From NCBI GenBank assembly GCA_021812385.1, contig JAKANO010000015.1, positions 25,984 to 89,983 of the forward strand: a DNA stretch of 64,000 nt. Direction: 5' to 3'. Below the pieces are notes generated by a model that had not been told where the DNA came from, did no database searches, and was given only the letters and a program-made list of their open reading frames with translations. Made by a program: the position numbers and the translations under genes. Below, one piece after another: positions 1 to 8,792 of the stretch. The DNA is from Pseudomonadota bacterium. GTDB taxonomy: Bacteria; Pseudomonadota; Gammaproteobacteria; Burkholderiales; Thiobacteraceae. The first letter of the stretch is position 1, and every line of letters begins with the position of its first letter.

Positions 1-157
1 TAAATTAACTGATTTCACGCTCGGGTTGCGTTGGAAAGTAGACAAGGCTTGGTCGCTCCGGCCGCAAGTCACCTATACCAATAACCGCTCGAATATTCCC
101 TTGTACAACTCCAGTCGCACGGATATTTCCCTCACCCTGCGCCGCGAGTTGCAATAA
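1..157 (+). CDS. C-terminal end of an outer-membrane beta-barrel protein (partial)
   Basis: The reading frame starting at base 2 is open to a TAA at 155-157 and encodes about 51 residues of alternating polar and aromatic/hydrophobic character, including RPQVTYTNNRSNIPLYNSSR followed by a short final strand. This is what the last strands of an outer-membrane barrel look like, and it resembles the C-terminus of TPR-plus-barrel (DUF560, surface lipoprotein assembly modifier type) proteins. The gene enters from the left edge, so its N-terminal domains cannot be seen. It is 20 bp upstream of a FecR-domain exported protein, a partner often found next to such barrels. The family name is inference; the barrel call is moderately secure. 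Confidence 0.55.
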   Translation, partial: KLTDFTLGLRWKVDKAWSLRPQVTYTNNRSNIPLYNSSRTDISLTLRRELQ

Positions 158-177
158 TCAAGCCGGAGAAAAATGTG

Positions 178-1872
178 ATGCCTAAGTTTACATTCTTGAA
201 CAGTTCTGCGCGCCAATTGGCAGCCGCGCTCGGATTATTTTTCCTGGCGACCTCCCTGGCCTATGCCGCGGCCGGCCGGGTGCAGTTCGTGGCCGGTGAC
301 GTCAAGGTTCAAAACAACAAGCAAGTCGAGCGCATCCCTAAAAAAGGCGACAATATCGATTCGGGCGATACTATCGTCACCACCGGCACGGGCTCGCTGC
401 AACTGGTCATGGCGGACGGCGGCTTGCTGGCGGTGCGCCCGAATACGCAATTGCGCATCGACGATTACGTTTTTACCGGCAAGGATAAGGACAAGAACAA
501 CAAAAGCTTTTTTTCGCTGTTCAAAGGCACTTTTCGCTCCATCACCGGCGCCATCGGCAAAAACAACAAGGATGCCTATAAAGTCACCACGTCCACCGCC
601 ACCATGGGCATCCGCGGCACCGACCATGAACCGGCAGTGATACTGCCGCCGCCGCCCGGATTTCCTCCCCTGCCGCCGGACGCGCCGCAACCCGGCACAT
701 ATGATCGCGTCAACAGCGGCCAAACTTTCATTCAAACCCCTTTTGGATTGGTTACGCTCAACGCAAATCAGGTCGGCTTCGCGCCGGCGGGCGGCGGCGC
801 GCCGGTGATATTGCCCAAAGTGCCAAGCTTTTACAGCAGCGCGCCGAAGCCTGCGCCGGCCAAGAAATTGGCTTCGTCCGGCGGTGGTACACAATCCGGC
901 GGGTCGAGCACATCGAGTACGTCAAGTGGCACCAGCACGACCAGTGGCGGCACCACGGACAGCAGCTCTGGAACCACCACAACCACGAGCACCGATAGCG
1001 GGACTTCAAGCACGCTGATCAGCACGAGTACCAGCACGACCAGCACCAGTACAATCCTCAGCACCAATACCGCGATTACCACGAGTAGCACGATTACTTC
1101 GGTTACAGGTACGACCCTCCCAACTACAACTACAACCGTATTTCAACCGCCTGGCTCGGCGCCGATTGGCTCGGGTGCGGTCGGGGCAAACATCAATTTG
1201 GGTCCGATGATGGCTACCGATTCCGCCGGCAGCATCCTTGTGACAGCCCCCTCGCCGACCCAGGAAATTATCCTCGGCCCGCAGTATGAATTGCTCTATA
1301 TTTTTGACGGCCTGTCCTCGCCCACTTTTGAGTTCGACAGCTTCATGAGCGCCTTGTCCAATCAGGGCAGTTTTACCTACAGCGATGGCTCGCGTGTCGA
1401 CTGGGGGCGCTGGGCTCCCGGGTATTTAGTGTTTGATAATGGTACGCCAGTTTCGAGCATCGGCGATTTTCATTACGCGGTAAGCACCAACATTACCCCT
1501 TTAGGTGCGATTTCCCTCACGGGGGCGGTCAGCTACAACAATATCGGCGGCACCAGCCCCACCGACCTGAATGGCATGCCGGCATCGCTCAACATCATTT
1601 CCCTGGGCGTGGATTTCTCCGCGCAGACGGTTGACTTGAGTATCAATGTCACCGCGAATTCGATCCCCTTGGGCGCCGCGGCAATGGGCGCGCCACTGGC
1701 CGATTTTGTCGCTCCGAATGTCGGCATCACCGGCAGCGGTACCAACGGTGAAGTTCTGAAAGCGTATGGACAGCTTGTCGGATCCAACGCCGAGGGTGCC
1801 ATTGTTTCCTACGATATCCGCGATATGACTGGTACCAATGGCGCCATTGGTGTTTCGGTGTTTGCGCGATAG
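178..1872 (+). CDS. Exported FecR-domain protein with Ser/Thr-rich linker and C-terminal beta domain
   Basis: The protein has a Sec signal peptide (cleavage after about residue 31, AYA) and a FecR domain at about 35-150, with the usual SGDTIVTTGTGS and KVTTSTATMGIRGT stretches. A Ser/Thr-rich linker of about 90 residues (about 235-325) follows, then a C-terminal beta-rich domain ending in GAIGVSVFAR. The last part resembles the eight-stranded barrel lobe of TbpB/Slam-cargo proteins. There is no lipobox. The start is ATG 178 with GGAG ten bases upstream; a GTG at 175 is an alternative. It probably forms an operon with the upstream barrel gene. It is not a FecR sigma-factor regulator of the classical type, because it has no cytoplasmic or transmembrane part. 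Its ligand is unknown. Confidence 0.75.
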   Translation: MPKFTFLNSSARQLAAALGLFFLATSLAYAAAGRVQFVAGDVKVQNNKQVERIPKKGDNIDSGDTIVTTGTGSLQLVMADGGLLAVRPNTQLRIDDYVFTGKDKDKNNKSFFSLFKGTFRSITGAIGKNNKDAYKVTTSTATMGIRGTDHEPAVILPPPPGFPPLPPDAPQPGTYDRVNSGQTFIQTPFGLVTLNANQVGFAPAGGGAPVILPKVPSFYSSAPKPAPAKKLASSGGGTQSGGSSTSSTSSGTSTTSGGTTDSSSGTTTTTSTDSGTSSTLISTSTSTTSTSTILSTNTAITTSSTITSVTGTTLPTTTTTVFQPPGSAPIGSGAVGANINLGPMMATDSAGSILVTAPSPTQEIILGPQYELLYIFDGLSSPTFEFDSFMSALSNQGSFTYSDGSRVDWGRWAPGYLVFDNGTPVSSIGDFHYAVSTNITPLGAISLTGAVSYNNIGGTSPTDLNGMPASLNIISLGVDFSAQTVDLSINVTANSIPLGAAAMGAPLADFVAPNVGITGSGTNGEVLKAYGQLVGSNAEGAIVSYDIRDMTGTNGAIGVSVFAR

Positions 1873-1877
1873 CTTGT

Positions 1878-1897
1878 GGGCCATTGTAAAATGGCCC
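1878..1897 (+). terminator. Perfect hairpin between the FecR-domain gene and asmA
   Basis: An 8-bp perfect stem (GGGCCATT at 1878-1885 and AATGGCCC at 1890-1897) encloses the loop GTAA, with only a short T-containing tail (ATTGTTT). It starts six bases after the upstream stop codon. It could be a weak terminator or an mRNA-end stabiliser; the T-run is poor. Confidence 0.45.
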
Positions 1898-1928
1898 ATT
1901 GTTTGCCGAGGGACGAATCGCTTTTGCC

Positions 1929-4139
1929 ATGAACGCTAAGCTCATCAAGTACGCCCTGTACGCCATCGGCGCTGTGGTGGTTTTGTTCGCATTGTTGCTG
2001 ACCGCCGTCGCGATCTTCGTCAACCCCAATGATTACAAGCCGCTGATCGTCAAGCTGGTGCAGGAAAAGAAACAGCGCACCTTGAATATCGAAGGCGATA
2101 TCAAGCTCAAGCTGTTCCCACAGATCGGCCTGGACCTGGGCAAGACGCATTTATCCGAACACAACAGCACGCAAGAATTCGCCGCCTTAGATAGCGTGCA
2201 GTTGTACGTGGCCTGGCTGCCCTTGTTGCGCAAGGAGTTGGTGGTGCACAAAGTCAGTGTGGCGGGCGCGCGCGCGAACTTGATCCGCTTCGCCGACGGC
2301 ACAACCAATATCGACGACTTGATCAAACAGGAAGACAAATCTGAACAAATCAAATTCGATATCGATAGCGTCAAAGTTTCGCAAAGCGCGCTGAGCTTCG
2401 ACGACCGCCTGGCCAAGCGCAAATGGGCCATCGGCGATCTGGAGATGCAGAGCGGGCGCATCAAGGACAACACCCATACCGATATTGCACTCGACTTCAA
2501 ACTCAGTGGCGACAACCCGAAACTGGCAACGCAGGTGAGCTTGAGCAGCGGCTTGTTGTTTGCGCTGGAAGCCAAGCATTACGTGCTCGATGGCTTGGAT
2601 TTTAAGATGACCGGCGAAGCGGCGGGAATCACGCAGATGGATCTGCGCGCCCAAGGCAATATCGACGCCAAACTCGATCCGCAAGAAATTCTGCTCAAGG
2701 GCATCCAGCTGAGTTTGAAAGGCAAGCGCGCATCCGACCAGCTTGATTTCGCGCTCGACGCGCCGAAACTGATCTTGACCGCGGATAAAGCCGAGGCCGC
2801 CAAGCTGGTGCTGGATGCGAAAATCGAGCAGCCCAAGGCCAAGTTGACGGCGCAACTCACGCTGCCGGACTTGAGCGGCAACGCCAAACAATTCCAAGTC
2901 AGTCAAATGAAATTCACCATCGACGGCAAGCAGGGCGACAACCAAATCAAGGGCCAGCTGAGCAGCCCCCTGCTCGGCAGCTTGGATGCGCAAACCTTCA
3001 GCTTGTCCAAGCTCAGCGCCAATGTTGACGTGAGCAATCCCAAGATGGCAAAAGGCGGGATGAAAGTCGCACTCGCCGGCGATGCGCGACTCGATCTGGT
3101 GAAACAACAAATTGCGGCAAATCTACAGACCAAGCTGGATGACAGCACGATCCAAGCGAAGCTGGGCATGAGCCAGTTTGCCAACCCGTTCTACACGTTT
3201 GATATCGCCATCGATCAGCTCGATGTCGATCGCTACTTGCCGCCCAAGACCAAGGAAGCTAAAGCCGAGCCGGAAAGCCCGATCGATCTGTCCGCGCTCA
3301 AATCCATCCAGGCCAGCGGCAGCTTGAAAATCGGCACGCTCAAGGTCGCCAACTTGAAATCGAGCAATGTGCGTTTGGACGTGAAAGCGGATGGCAAGAG
3401 CGTGCATGTGAACCCACTCTCCGCCAATTTGTATCAAGGCACGATGCGCGGCGCGCTTTCCGCCAGCGCCAGCGCCAGCCCGCGCCTGACATTGCAGCAG
3501 CAGCTCACCGGCATCAGCATCGGCCCGCTGCTCAAGGATATGGCCGACAAAGACTTGCTCGAAGGACACGGCAATGTCGCACTGGATGTCAGCACGCAAG
3601 GCGCAACGCTCAGCGCCATGAAAAAAAGCTTGAGCGGCAACGCCAATGTGAATCTGCGGGATGGCGCCATCAAAGGCATTAACATCGCCGCCACCTTGCG
3701 CAGCGCGCAAGCGCAACTGGGCCTGCAAGGCGGCAGCAAAACGCAAGCGGCGTCCAACAGCGAACAAACGGATTTCTCCGAACTCAAGGCCAGCTTCGTC
3801 ATTCGCAATGGCGTGGCGCATAACGACGACCTGTCCGCCAAATCGCCCTTGCTGCGCCTGGGCGGCAATGGCGACATCAACATCGGCGCCGGCGCGATGG
3901 ATTATCTGGCCAAGGCCACCGTCGTGGGTTCGCTCGAAGGACAGGGCGGCAAAGAATTGACGCAGTTGAAAGGCGTCACGGTGCCGCTGCGCATCTCCGG
4001 CCCGTTCGCGGCGCTCAAATACAAATTAGATGTCGGCGCGCTCGCAAGCGAAACCGCCAAGGCCAAGCTGGAAGAAAAAAAAGAAGTGCTCAAAGAGAAG
4101 GCCACCCAAAAATTGCTCAAAGGCTTGTTCGGCCGTTAA
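1929..4139 (+). CDS. AsmA family protein
   Basis: 736 residues. An N-terminal membrane helix (about 5-30) is followed by the diagnostic FVNPNDYKPLIVKLVQEK segment, long stretches of beta-structure with repeated SLSLKG/LSAN-type motifs, and the C-terminal AsmA_2 segment (VNLRDGAIKGINIA, then LRISGPFAALKYKLD). AsmA-like proteins span the periplasm as beta-groove lipid-transfer or outer-membrane-assembly proteins. The open frame reaches up to a TTG at 1899, but ATG 1929 places the transmembrane helix at the N-terminus as in homologues. It ends with a Lys/Glu-rich amphipathic tail. It stands alone, followed by a regulated small gene. Confidence 0.9.
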   Translation: MNAKLIKYALYAIGAVVVLFALLLTAVAIFVNPNDYKPLIVKLVQEKKQRTLNIEGDIKLKLFPQIGLDLGKTHLSEHNSTQEFAALDSVQLYVAWLPLLRKELVVHKVSVAGARANLIRFADGTTNIDDLIKQEDKSEQIKFDIDSVKVSQSALSFDDRLAKRKWAIGDLEMQSGRIKDNTHTDIALDFKLSGDNPKLATQVSLSSGLLFALEAKHYVLDGLDFKMTGEAAGITQMDLRAQGNIDAKLDPQEILLKGIQLSLKGKRASDQLDFALDAPKLILTADKAEAAKLVLDAKIEQPKAKLTAQLTLPDLSGNAKQFQVSQMKFTIDGKQGDNQIKGQLSSPLLGSLDAQTFSLSKLSANVDVSNPKMAKGGMKVALAGDARLDLVKQQIAANLQTKLDDSTIQAKLGMSQFANPFYTFDIAIDQLDVDRYLPPKTKEAKAEPESPIDLSALKSIQASGSLKIGTLKVANLKSSNVRLDVKADGKSVHVNPLSANLYQGTMRGALSASASASPRLTLQQQLTGISIGPLLKDMADKDLLEGHGNVALDVSTQGATLSAMKKSLSGNANVNLRDGAIKGINIAATLRSAQAQLGLQGGSKTQAASNSEQTDFSELKASFVIRNGVAHNDDLSAKSPLLRLGGNGDINIGAGAMDYLAKATVVGSLEGQGGKELTQLKGVTVPLRISGPFAALKYKLDVGALASETAKAKLEEKKEVLKEKATQKLLKGLFGR

Positions 4140-4173
4140 CCCCTGTTTTTACCGCGCCTGTGGCTTCCTTAAT

Positions 4174-4216
4174 TGTGATCTGGTTCACAGCATTTAAATC
4201 GCGCGCTGCATACACT
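4174..4216 (+). promoter_or_regulatory. CRP-type operator and class II promoter
   Basis: TGTGA-N6-TCACA (4174-4189) is a perfect CRP-family palindrome. A -10-like TACACT lies at 4211-4216, so the predicted start of transcription is near 4223 and the operator is centred at -41.5, the classical class II activator position. The small gene at 4250 is the only gene this could drive. The palindrome and spacing are seen; the regulator is inferred. Confidence 0.6.
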
Positions 4217-4249
4217 TTGGCTTCCGATTTTTTTTCAGGAGTAAGCCCA

Positions 4250-4498
4250 ATGCAATGCGAATCGCACGTTGTTTCAGCGAGCACGACAAGCCAAGACACG
4301 CAAACCAGCAGGTCGTCTAGCCTAAATTACCGCGGCCCGAGTCAGACTTTGAGATCCTTGCTGCCTGCATCGTTGCCGCGCGCTGGCGGCAGAATGATTG
4401 ATTTGCTGTCTACCGATTTACGCTTGGAAGACGTATTCGCGGAACATCAGCAGCGCCCGGTTCAGTTGCCGGCCTTGGCTGTATCCCGGCTGGGATAA
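4250..4498 (+). CDS. Small protein of unknown function (82 aa)
   Basis: ATG at 4250 has a strong AGGAGT ribosome binding site at 4237-4242 and lies 27 bp after the predicted transcription start of a CRP-type promoter, so it is very likely expressed. The 82-residue product has a Ser/Thr/Gln-rich first half with no signal peptide or membrane helix. Its second half (IDLLSTDLRLEDVFAEHQQR) is probably helical. No family is recognised. A longer frame back to 4160 would run through the promoter and is unlikely. The regulation suggests a role linked to carbon or electron-acceptor status, but that is inference. Confidence 0.6.
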   Translation: MQCESHVVSASTTSQDTQTSRSSSLNYRGPSQTLRSLLPASLPRAGGRMIDLLSTDLRLEDVFAEHQQRPVQLPALAVSRLG

Positions 4499-4621
4499 AT
4501 AGCGTTTTGCCTGATTAACATCGCTTTTCATTTGGGCTGCGCAAGGCGCGACCGCTTGCCGCGCGCTTGGTGTAAGCTGTGATTTAATTTTTTAATTCGC
4601 AACACGGCTTATTCCAATTTC

Positions 4622-5647
4622 ATGTCCGACTTCGCGCATCGACTCATCGCCTGGCACAAGGCTCACGGCCGTCACGATTTACCCTGGCAAAACACCCGCG
4701 ATCCGTATCGCATCTGGGTCTCCGAAATCATGTTGCAGCAAACCCAAGTGACGGCGGTGATCCCGTATTTTCAGCGTTTCATGGCGCGCTTTCCGGATAT
4801 CGCCAGCTTAGCGGCGGCGTCCGTCGATGAAGTGCTCGCGCATTGGAGCGGCCTTGGTTATTACGCGCGCGGGCGCAATTTGCATGCGGCGGCGCAGATC
4901 CTGGTGGCGCGGCATGCCGGCACATTTCCGCACGCGGCGCTGGAAATCGCCGCCTTGCCCGGCATTGGGCGATCCACCGCAGCGGCGGTTGCAGCGTTTG
5001 CCTTTGGCGAGCGCGGCGCCATTCTCGACGGCAATGTAAAGCGCGTGTTGGCGCGCTGCTTCGGCATCGCCGGTTTTCCGGGTGCACCAGCGGTGCAAAA
5101 TCGCTTGTGGGCCTTGGCCGAATTTTTGTTGCCCGTTGCGGGTATTGAAATTTACACCCAGGCCTTGATGGATTTGGGCGCAACACTTTGCACCCGGAGC
5201 AAGCCGCGCTGCGGCGATTGCCCGCAGCAAGCAGGGTGTGTCGCCTATCAGTCGGGACGCACACTGGAGCTGCCGACCGCAAAACCGAAAGCCGCTTTGC
5301 CGCAGCGCGAAACCGTGATGCTGATCTTGCAGCAGGGTGGCGAGGTGCTGCTGGAAAAACGTCCGCCGTCCGGCATTTGGGGCGGGCTGTGGAGCTTTCC
5401 GGAAATTGCGCGCACAGCAATTTTGGAGGCGGAGTTGGCGGCGCGCTTCTGCGCGCAAGCACAACGCGTCATGCCGCTCGCCCCGCTGGCGCACGGCTTT
5501 ACCCACTACCGCCTAAACATATATCCGCTATGGGTCGAGACGTCGCCGCCGCTCCAAACAAAAACTGGTCAGGTATGGCTATCGCTGGAAGACGCGCGCG
5601 GCGCGGCAATTCCGACGCCGGTGCGTAAATTATTGGATCGCTTGTAA
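4622..5647 (+). CDS. mutY: A/G-specific adenine DNA glycosylase MutY
   Basis: 341 residues, normal for MutY. It removes adenine paired with 8-oxoguanine. Visible are catalytic Glu35 (in SEIMLQQTQ), the helix-hairpin-helix LPGIGRSTAAAV (112-123), catalytic Asp136 in ILDGNVKRVL, and the [4Fe-4S] ligands Cys190-X6-Cys197-X2-Cys200-X5-Cys206. A C-terminal NUDIX-like 8-oxoG recognition domain (about 225-340) contains LLEKRPPSGIWGGLWSFPE. No other gene in the immediate operon is evident; the next gene is convergent. Confidence 0.97.
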   Translation: MSDFAHRLIAWHKAHGRHDLPWQNTRDPYRIWVSEIMLQQTQVTAVIPYFQRFMARFPDIASLAAASVDEVLAHWSGLGYYARGRNLHAAAQILVARHAGTFPHAALEIAALPGIGRSTAAAVAAFAFGERGAILDGNVKRVLARCFGIAGFPGAPAVQNRLWALAEFLLPVAGIEIYTQALMDLGATLCTRSKPRCGDCPQQAGCVAYQSGRTLELPTAKPKAALPQRETVMLILQQGGEVLLEKRPPSGIWGGLWSFPEIARTAILEAELAARFCAQAQRVMPLAPLAHGFTHYRLNIYPLWVETSPPLQTKTGQVWLSLEDARGAAIPTPVRKLLDRL

Positions 5648-5669
5648 GGGCCTCGCGCGTTCTGGGCGC

Positions 5670-6737
5670 TTAGCGTTTTTCCGCGCCATACAATTGAAAA
5701 TTATTGCGCCCCGCCTGCTTGGCGCGATACAGCGCCACATCCGCGTGCTTGAGCAAGGTGAAGAGATCTTCGCCGTCGTCCGGAAACAGCGCGATGCCGA
5801 TGCTGATGCTGATTTGCAATACGTGGCCATTCAAGGTACAGGGCTGCTCCAGCGCGCGCAGGATCTTGCCGGCGAGCTGGACGGCGTCTTGCTGTGAGGC
5901 CAGATTGGGCAGAGCCATGGTGAATTCGTCGCCGCCTTGGCGCGCCACGATGTCACCCGCCCGCAGCAAGGCATGCAGGGTCTTGGCGACATGTTGCAGC
6001 AGCAGATCGCCAATATCATGGCCCAGCGTATCGTTCACTTGCTTGAATTTATCCAGATCGAGGAATAGCACCGCCATTTTGGTTTGCGAGCGGCGTGCAT
6101 CCGCCAAGGCCTTGCCGATGAGTTCGTCGAACATGATGCGGTTCGGCAGGCCGGTCAGGCTGTCATGCGTGGCCAAATGTTCGATGCGCTCTGCTTGTTT
6201 TTTGCGCGCGGTGATATCGGAAAAGACCGCGATATGGTGCGTGATTTCGCCTTGTGCATTTTTGGCGGCATTGATGGTGAGCCACTCGGCGTAAATTTCG
6301 CCGCGCTTGTTGCGGTTCCAGATTTCTCCTTGCCACATGCCTTCGGTTTTGATCTGCTGCCAGAGCTTCTGGTAGAACAGTTGGTCGTGGCACCCGGAAC
6401 TGAGCAGCTTCGGACTCTTGCCGACGATGTCCTCGGGCGCATAGCCGGTGATGGCGGTAAACGCCGGATTGATTGCGAGCACGGTGTTGTTGCGGTCGGA
6501 GATCAGGATGCCGTTACTGCTGGTCTCGAATACGGTCGCGGCCAAGCGATCATCCTGGTGTTGTCGGGCGCGCGATTCCAACAGCAACAATACAATCGCC
6601 ATGCCTAACAAAGCGGCGACCAACCAAGCCGGAACGGGAAGCCAAAGCAATAGCAGTGCAGTGCACAGCAGGCCGATGAGCGCGTAGATTCTCAGCATCA
6701 ACAATGGGAAAACGGCTCCTTCAATCTCACGTATCAT
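5670..6737 (-). CDS. Membrane PAS-GGDEF diguanylate cyclase
   Basis: 355 residues. Two membrane helices at about 8-50 are followed by a PAS domain (about 60-180, including TSSNGILISDRNNTVLAINP) with a PAC-like segment, then a GGDEF domain. The intact active site ARQGGDEF and an inhibitory RxxD site (RAGD, five residues upstream) indicate a working, product-inhibited c-di-GMP synthase. The PAS domain is the likely signal input. It is convergent with mutY and divergent from ubiD, with 29 bp between start codons, so their promoters overlap. Confidence 0.92.
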   Translation of the reverse strand: MIREIEGAVFPLLMLRIYALIGLLCTALLLLWLPVPAWLVAALLGMAIVLLLLESRARQHQDDRLAATVFETSSNGILISDRNNTVLAINPAFTAITGYAPEDIVGKSPKLLSSGCHDQLFYQKLWQQIKTEGMWQGEIWNRNKRGEIYAEWLTINAAKNAQGEITHHIAVFSDITARKKQAERIEHLATHDSLTGLPNRIMFDELIGKALADARRSQTKMAVLFLDLDKFKQVNDTLGHDIGDLLLQHVAKTLHALLRAGDIVARQGGDEFTMALPNLASQQDAVQLAGKILRALEQPCTLNGHVLQISISIGIALFPDDGEDLFTLLKHADVALYRAKQAGRNNFQLYGAEKR

Positions 6738-6766
6738 AGCATTCGGCTAAACGAGGCAAAACTGAA

Positions 6767-8230
6767 ATGAAATATACCGATTTGCGCGATTTTATCGCGC
6801 AGCTGGAAGCGCAAGGCGAATTGAAACGCGTGTCGGTCGCGGTCGACCCGCATCTGGAAATGACCGAAGTCTGCGACCGCGTGCTGCAAGCGGGCGGGCC
6901 GGCCATCCTGTTCGAGAATCCTACCGGCCACAGCATGCCGGTGCTCGGCAACCTGTTCGGCACGCCGCGCCGCGTGGCCCTGGGCATGGGCGAGGACGAT
7001 GTCGCGAGCCTGCGCGAAGTGGGCAAGCTGCTGGCTTTCTTGAAAGAGCCGGAACCACCGAAAGGCCTGAAAGACGCCTGGGACAAGCTGCCGCTGTACA
7101 AGCAAGTACTCAACATGGCGCCGAAAGAAGTCGGCCGCGCGCCGTGCCAAGATATCGTGTGGCAAGGTGATGAGGTCGACCTTGGACGCTTGCCGATCCA
7201 GACCTGCTGGCCAGGCGATGTCGCGCCGCTCATCACTTGGGGCTTGGTGGTGACGCAAGGCCCGCACAAGCCGCGGCAAAACTTGGGCATCTACCGCCAG
7301 CAAGTCATCGCCAAGAATAAAGTCATTATGCGCTGGCTGGCGCATCGCGGCGGCGCGCTGGATTTCCGTGATTTCTGCAAAGAACATCCAGGCGAAAAAT
7401 TTCCGCTGGCAGTGGCCTTGGGCGCCGATCCGGCGACCATTCTTGGCGCAGTAACGCCGGTGCCCGACAGCCTTTCCGAATACCAATTCGCAGGCCTGTT
7501 GCGCGGTGCAAAAACCGAGGTGGTGAAATGCGTGAGTTGCGATTTACAGGTGCCGGCGAGCGCCGAGATCGTGCTTGAAGGCTACATCGACCCCAATGAG
7601 ACCGCGCTCGAAGGCCCCTATGGCGACCACACCGGCTACTACAACGAACAAGAAACCTTCCCGGTGTTCACCATCACCCACATCACCATGCGCCACAACC
7701 CGATCTACCACAGCACCTATACCGGCAAGCCGCCGGACGAGCCGGCGGTGCTGGGCGTGGCGCTGAACGAAGTGTTCGTGCCGCTGCTGCAAAAACAATT
7801 TCCCGAGATTTCGGATTTTTACCTGCCGCCGGAAGGCTGCTCCTACCGCATGGCGGTGGTGAGCATGAAAAAACAATACCCCGGCCACGCCAAGCGCGTG
7901 ATGTTCGGCGTGTGGAGTTTCCTGCGCCAATTTATGTACACCAAATACATCATCGTGGTCGACGACGACGTCAACATCCGCGATTGGAAAGAAGTGATCT
8001 GGGCGCTCACCACCCGCGTCGACGCCGCGCGCGATACCCTGATCGTGGAAAATACGCCGATCGACTACCTCGACTTCGCCAGCCCGGTATCCGGCCTGGG
8101 CAGCAAAATGGGCATCGATGCCACCAATAAATGGAAAGGCGAAACCACGCGCGAATGGGGCACGCCGATCACGCGCGATGCGAAGGTGGTGGCGCGGATC
8201 GATGCGATTTGGAAGGATTTGGGGTTGTGA
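6767..8230 (+). CDS. ubiD: 4-hydroxy-3-polyprenylbenzoate decarboxylase UbiD
   Basis: 487 residues, the standard UbiD length. It is the prenylated-FMN-dependent decarboxylase of ubiquinone synthesis. Conserved features include the N-terminal [20 protein letters not shown], the cofactor/catalytic Glu segment [14 protein letters not shown], and the C-terminal [11 protein letters not shown]. It needs UbiX for the prFMN cofactor; ubiX is not in this window. It has its own promoter region, shared with the divergent diguanylate cyclase gene. Confidence 0.97.
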   Translation: MKYTDLRDFIAQLEAQGELKRVSVAVDPHLEMTEVCDRVLQAGGPAILFENPTGHSMPVLGNLFGTPRRVALGMGEDDVASLREVGKLLAFLKEPEPPKGLKDAWDKLPLYKQVLNMAPKEVGRAPCQDIVWQGDEVDLGRLPIQTCWPGDVAPLITWGLVVTQGPHKPRQNLGIYRQQVIAKNKVIMRWLAHRGGALDFRDFCKEHPGEKFPLAVALGADPATILGAVTPVPDSLSEYQFAGLLRGAKTEVVKCVSCDLQVPASAEIVLEGYIDPNETALEGPYGDHTGYYNEQETFPVFTITHITMRHNPIYHSTYTGKPPDEPAVLGVALNEVFVPLLQKQFPEISDFYLPPEGCSYRMAVVSMKKQYPGHAKRVMFGVWSFLRQFMYTKYIIVVDDDVNIRDWKEVIWALTTRVDAARDTLIVENTPIDYLDFASPVSGLGSKMGIDATNKWKGETTREWGTPITRDAKVVARIDAIWKDLGL

Positions 8231-8453
8231 GCGAAGGGCGCGCCGCGGGCTTTGGCGGTGATGATTGCCGTTTTTGATTGAGCGTGATCAAGCTTTTTAA
8301 TTTTGAATTCATCTGACCACGCTGTGCTGGACGGTTACATATTTGAGTTGTTGGCTCTCCAGTTCGGTCAAATCTGGTAACTAGATATCGTGGTTCCGGT
8401 TTGACATTTGCATGGCAGAGAGTTAAATATAGGCGCCATCAAACCAAGCCAAG

Positions 8454-8792
8454 TTAGGTAGATGTGGGTGAATATACCTTATTAAATTCAGGCAATCCGC
8501 CCTCAATGAGGTTATGAGTATTCATCCAAGTGCGTTCAATCTTATTAATTTCATGGCTTTCAATCCAAAAGAAAAAAACTGCCCTCCCGTTCTCCGTTGC
8601 ACAAGTTTTTTCTGGATTATCTAGATGTTCATTCATTCTCCGCCTGAGATTGTTGGTCAGGCCAATATAAAGTACTACTCTAGAAAATGTCGCTAACGCA
8701 TAGCAGCCTGGTTTGTCTGGAATATAGCGCTCCCTAGCCCTTTTAAACGTTTCATACTGCGTTGGCAGCGGGGCTAATTCGCTGATATTCAT
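8454..8792 (-). CDS. GIY-YIG nuclease-domain protein
   Basis: 112 residues forming almost nothing but a GIY-YIG domain: GCY (29-31, for GIY), YIG (42-44), TNNLRRRM with the conserved Arg, and NEH (54-56). A second conserved segment (FFFWIESHEINKIERTW) follows. Its start overlaps the stop of the DGQHR gene by four bases (ATGA), so the two are translationally coupled. Base composition is clearly more AT-rich than in the pyr genes upstream. A single-domain GIY-YIG protein coupled to a DGQHR protein suggests a DNA-targeting accessory module. The catalytic Arg, Tyr and Glu appear present; function is inferred. Confidence 0.8.
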   Translation of the reverse strand: MNISELAPLPTQYETFKRARERYIPDKPGCYALATFSRVVLYIGLTNNLRRRMNEHLDNPEKTCATENGRAVFFFWIESHEINKIERTWMNTHNLIEGGLPEFNKVYSPTST

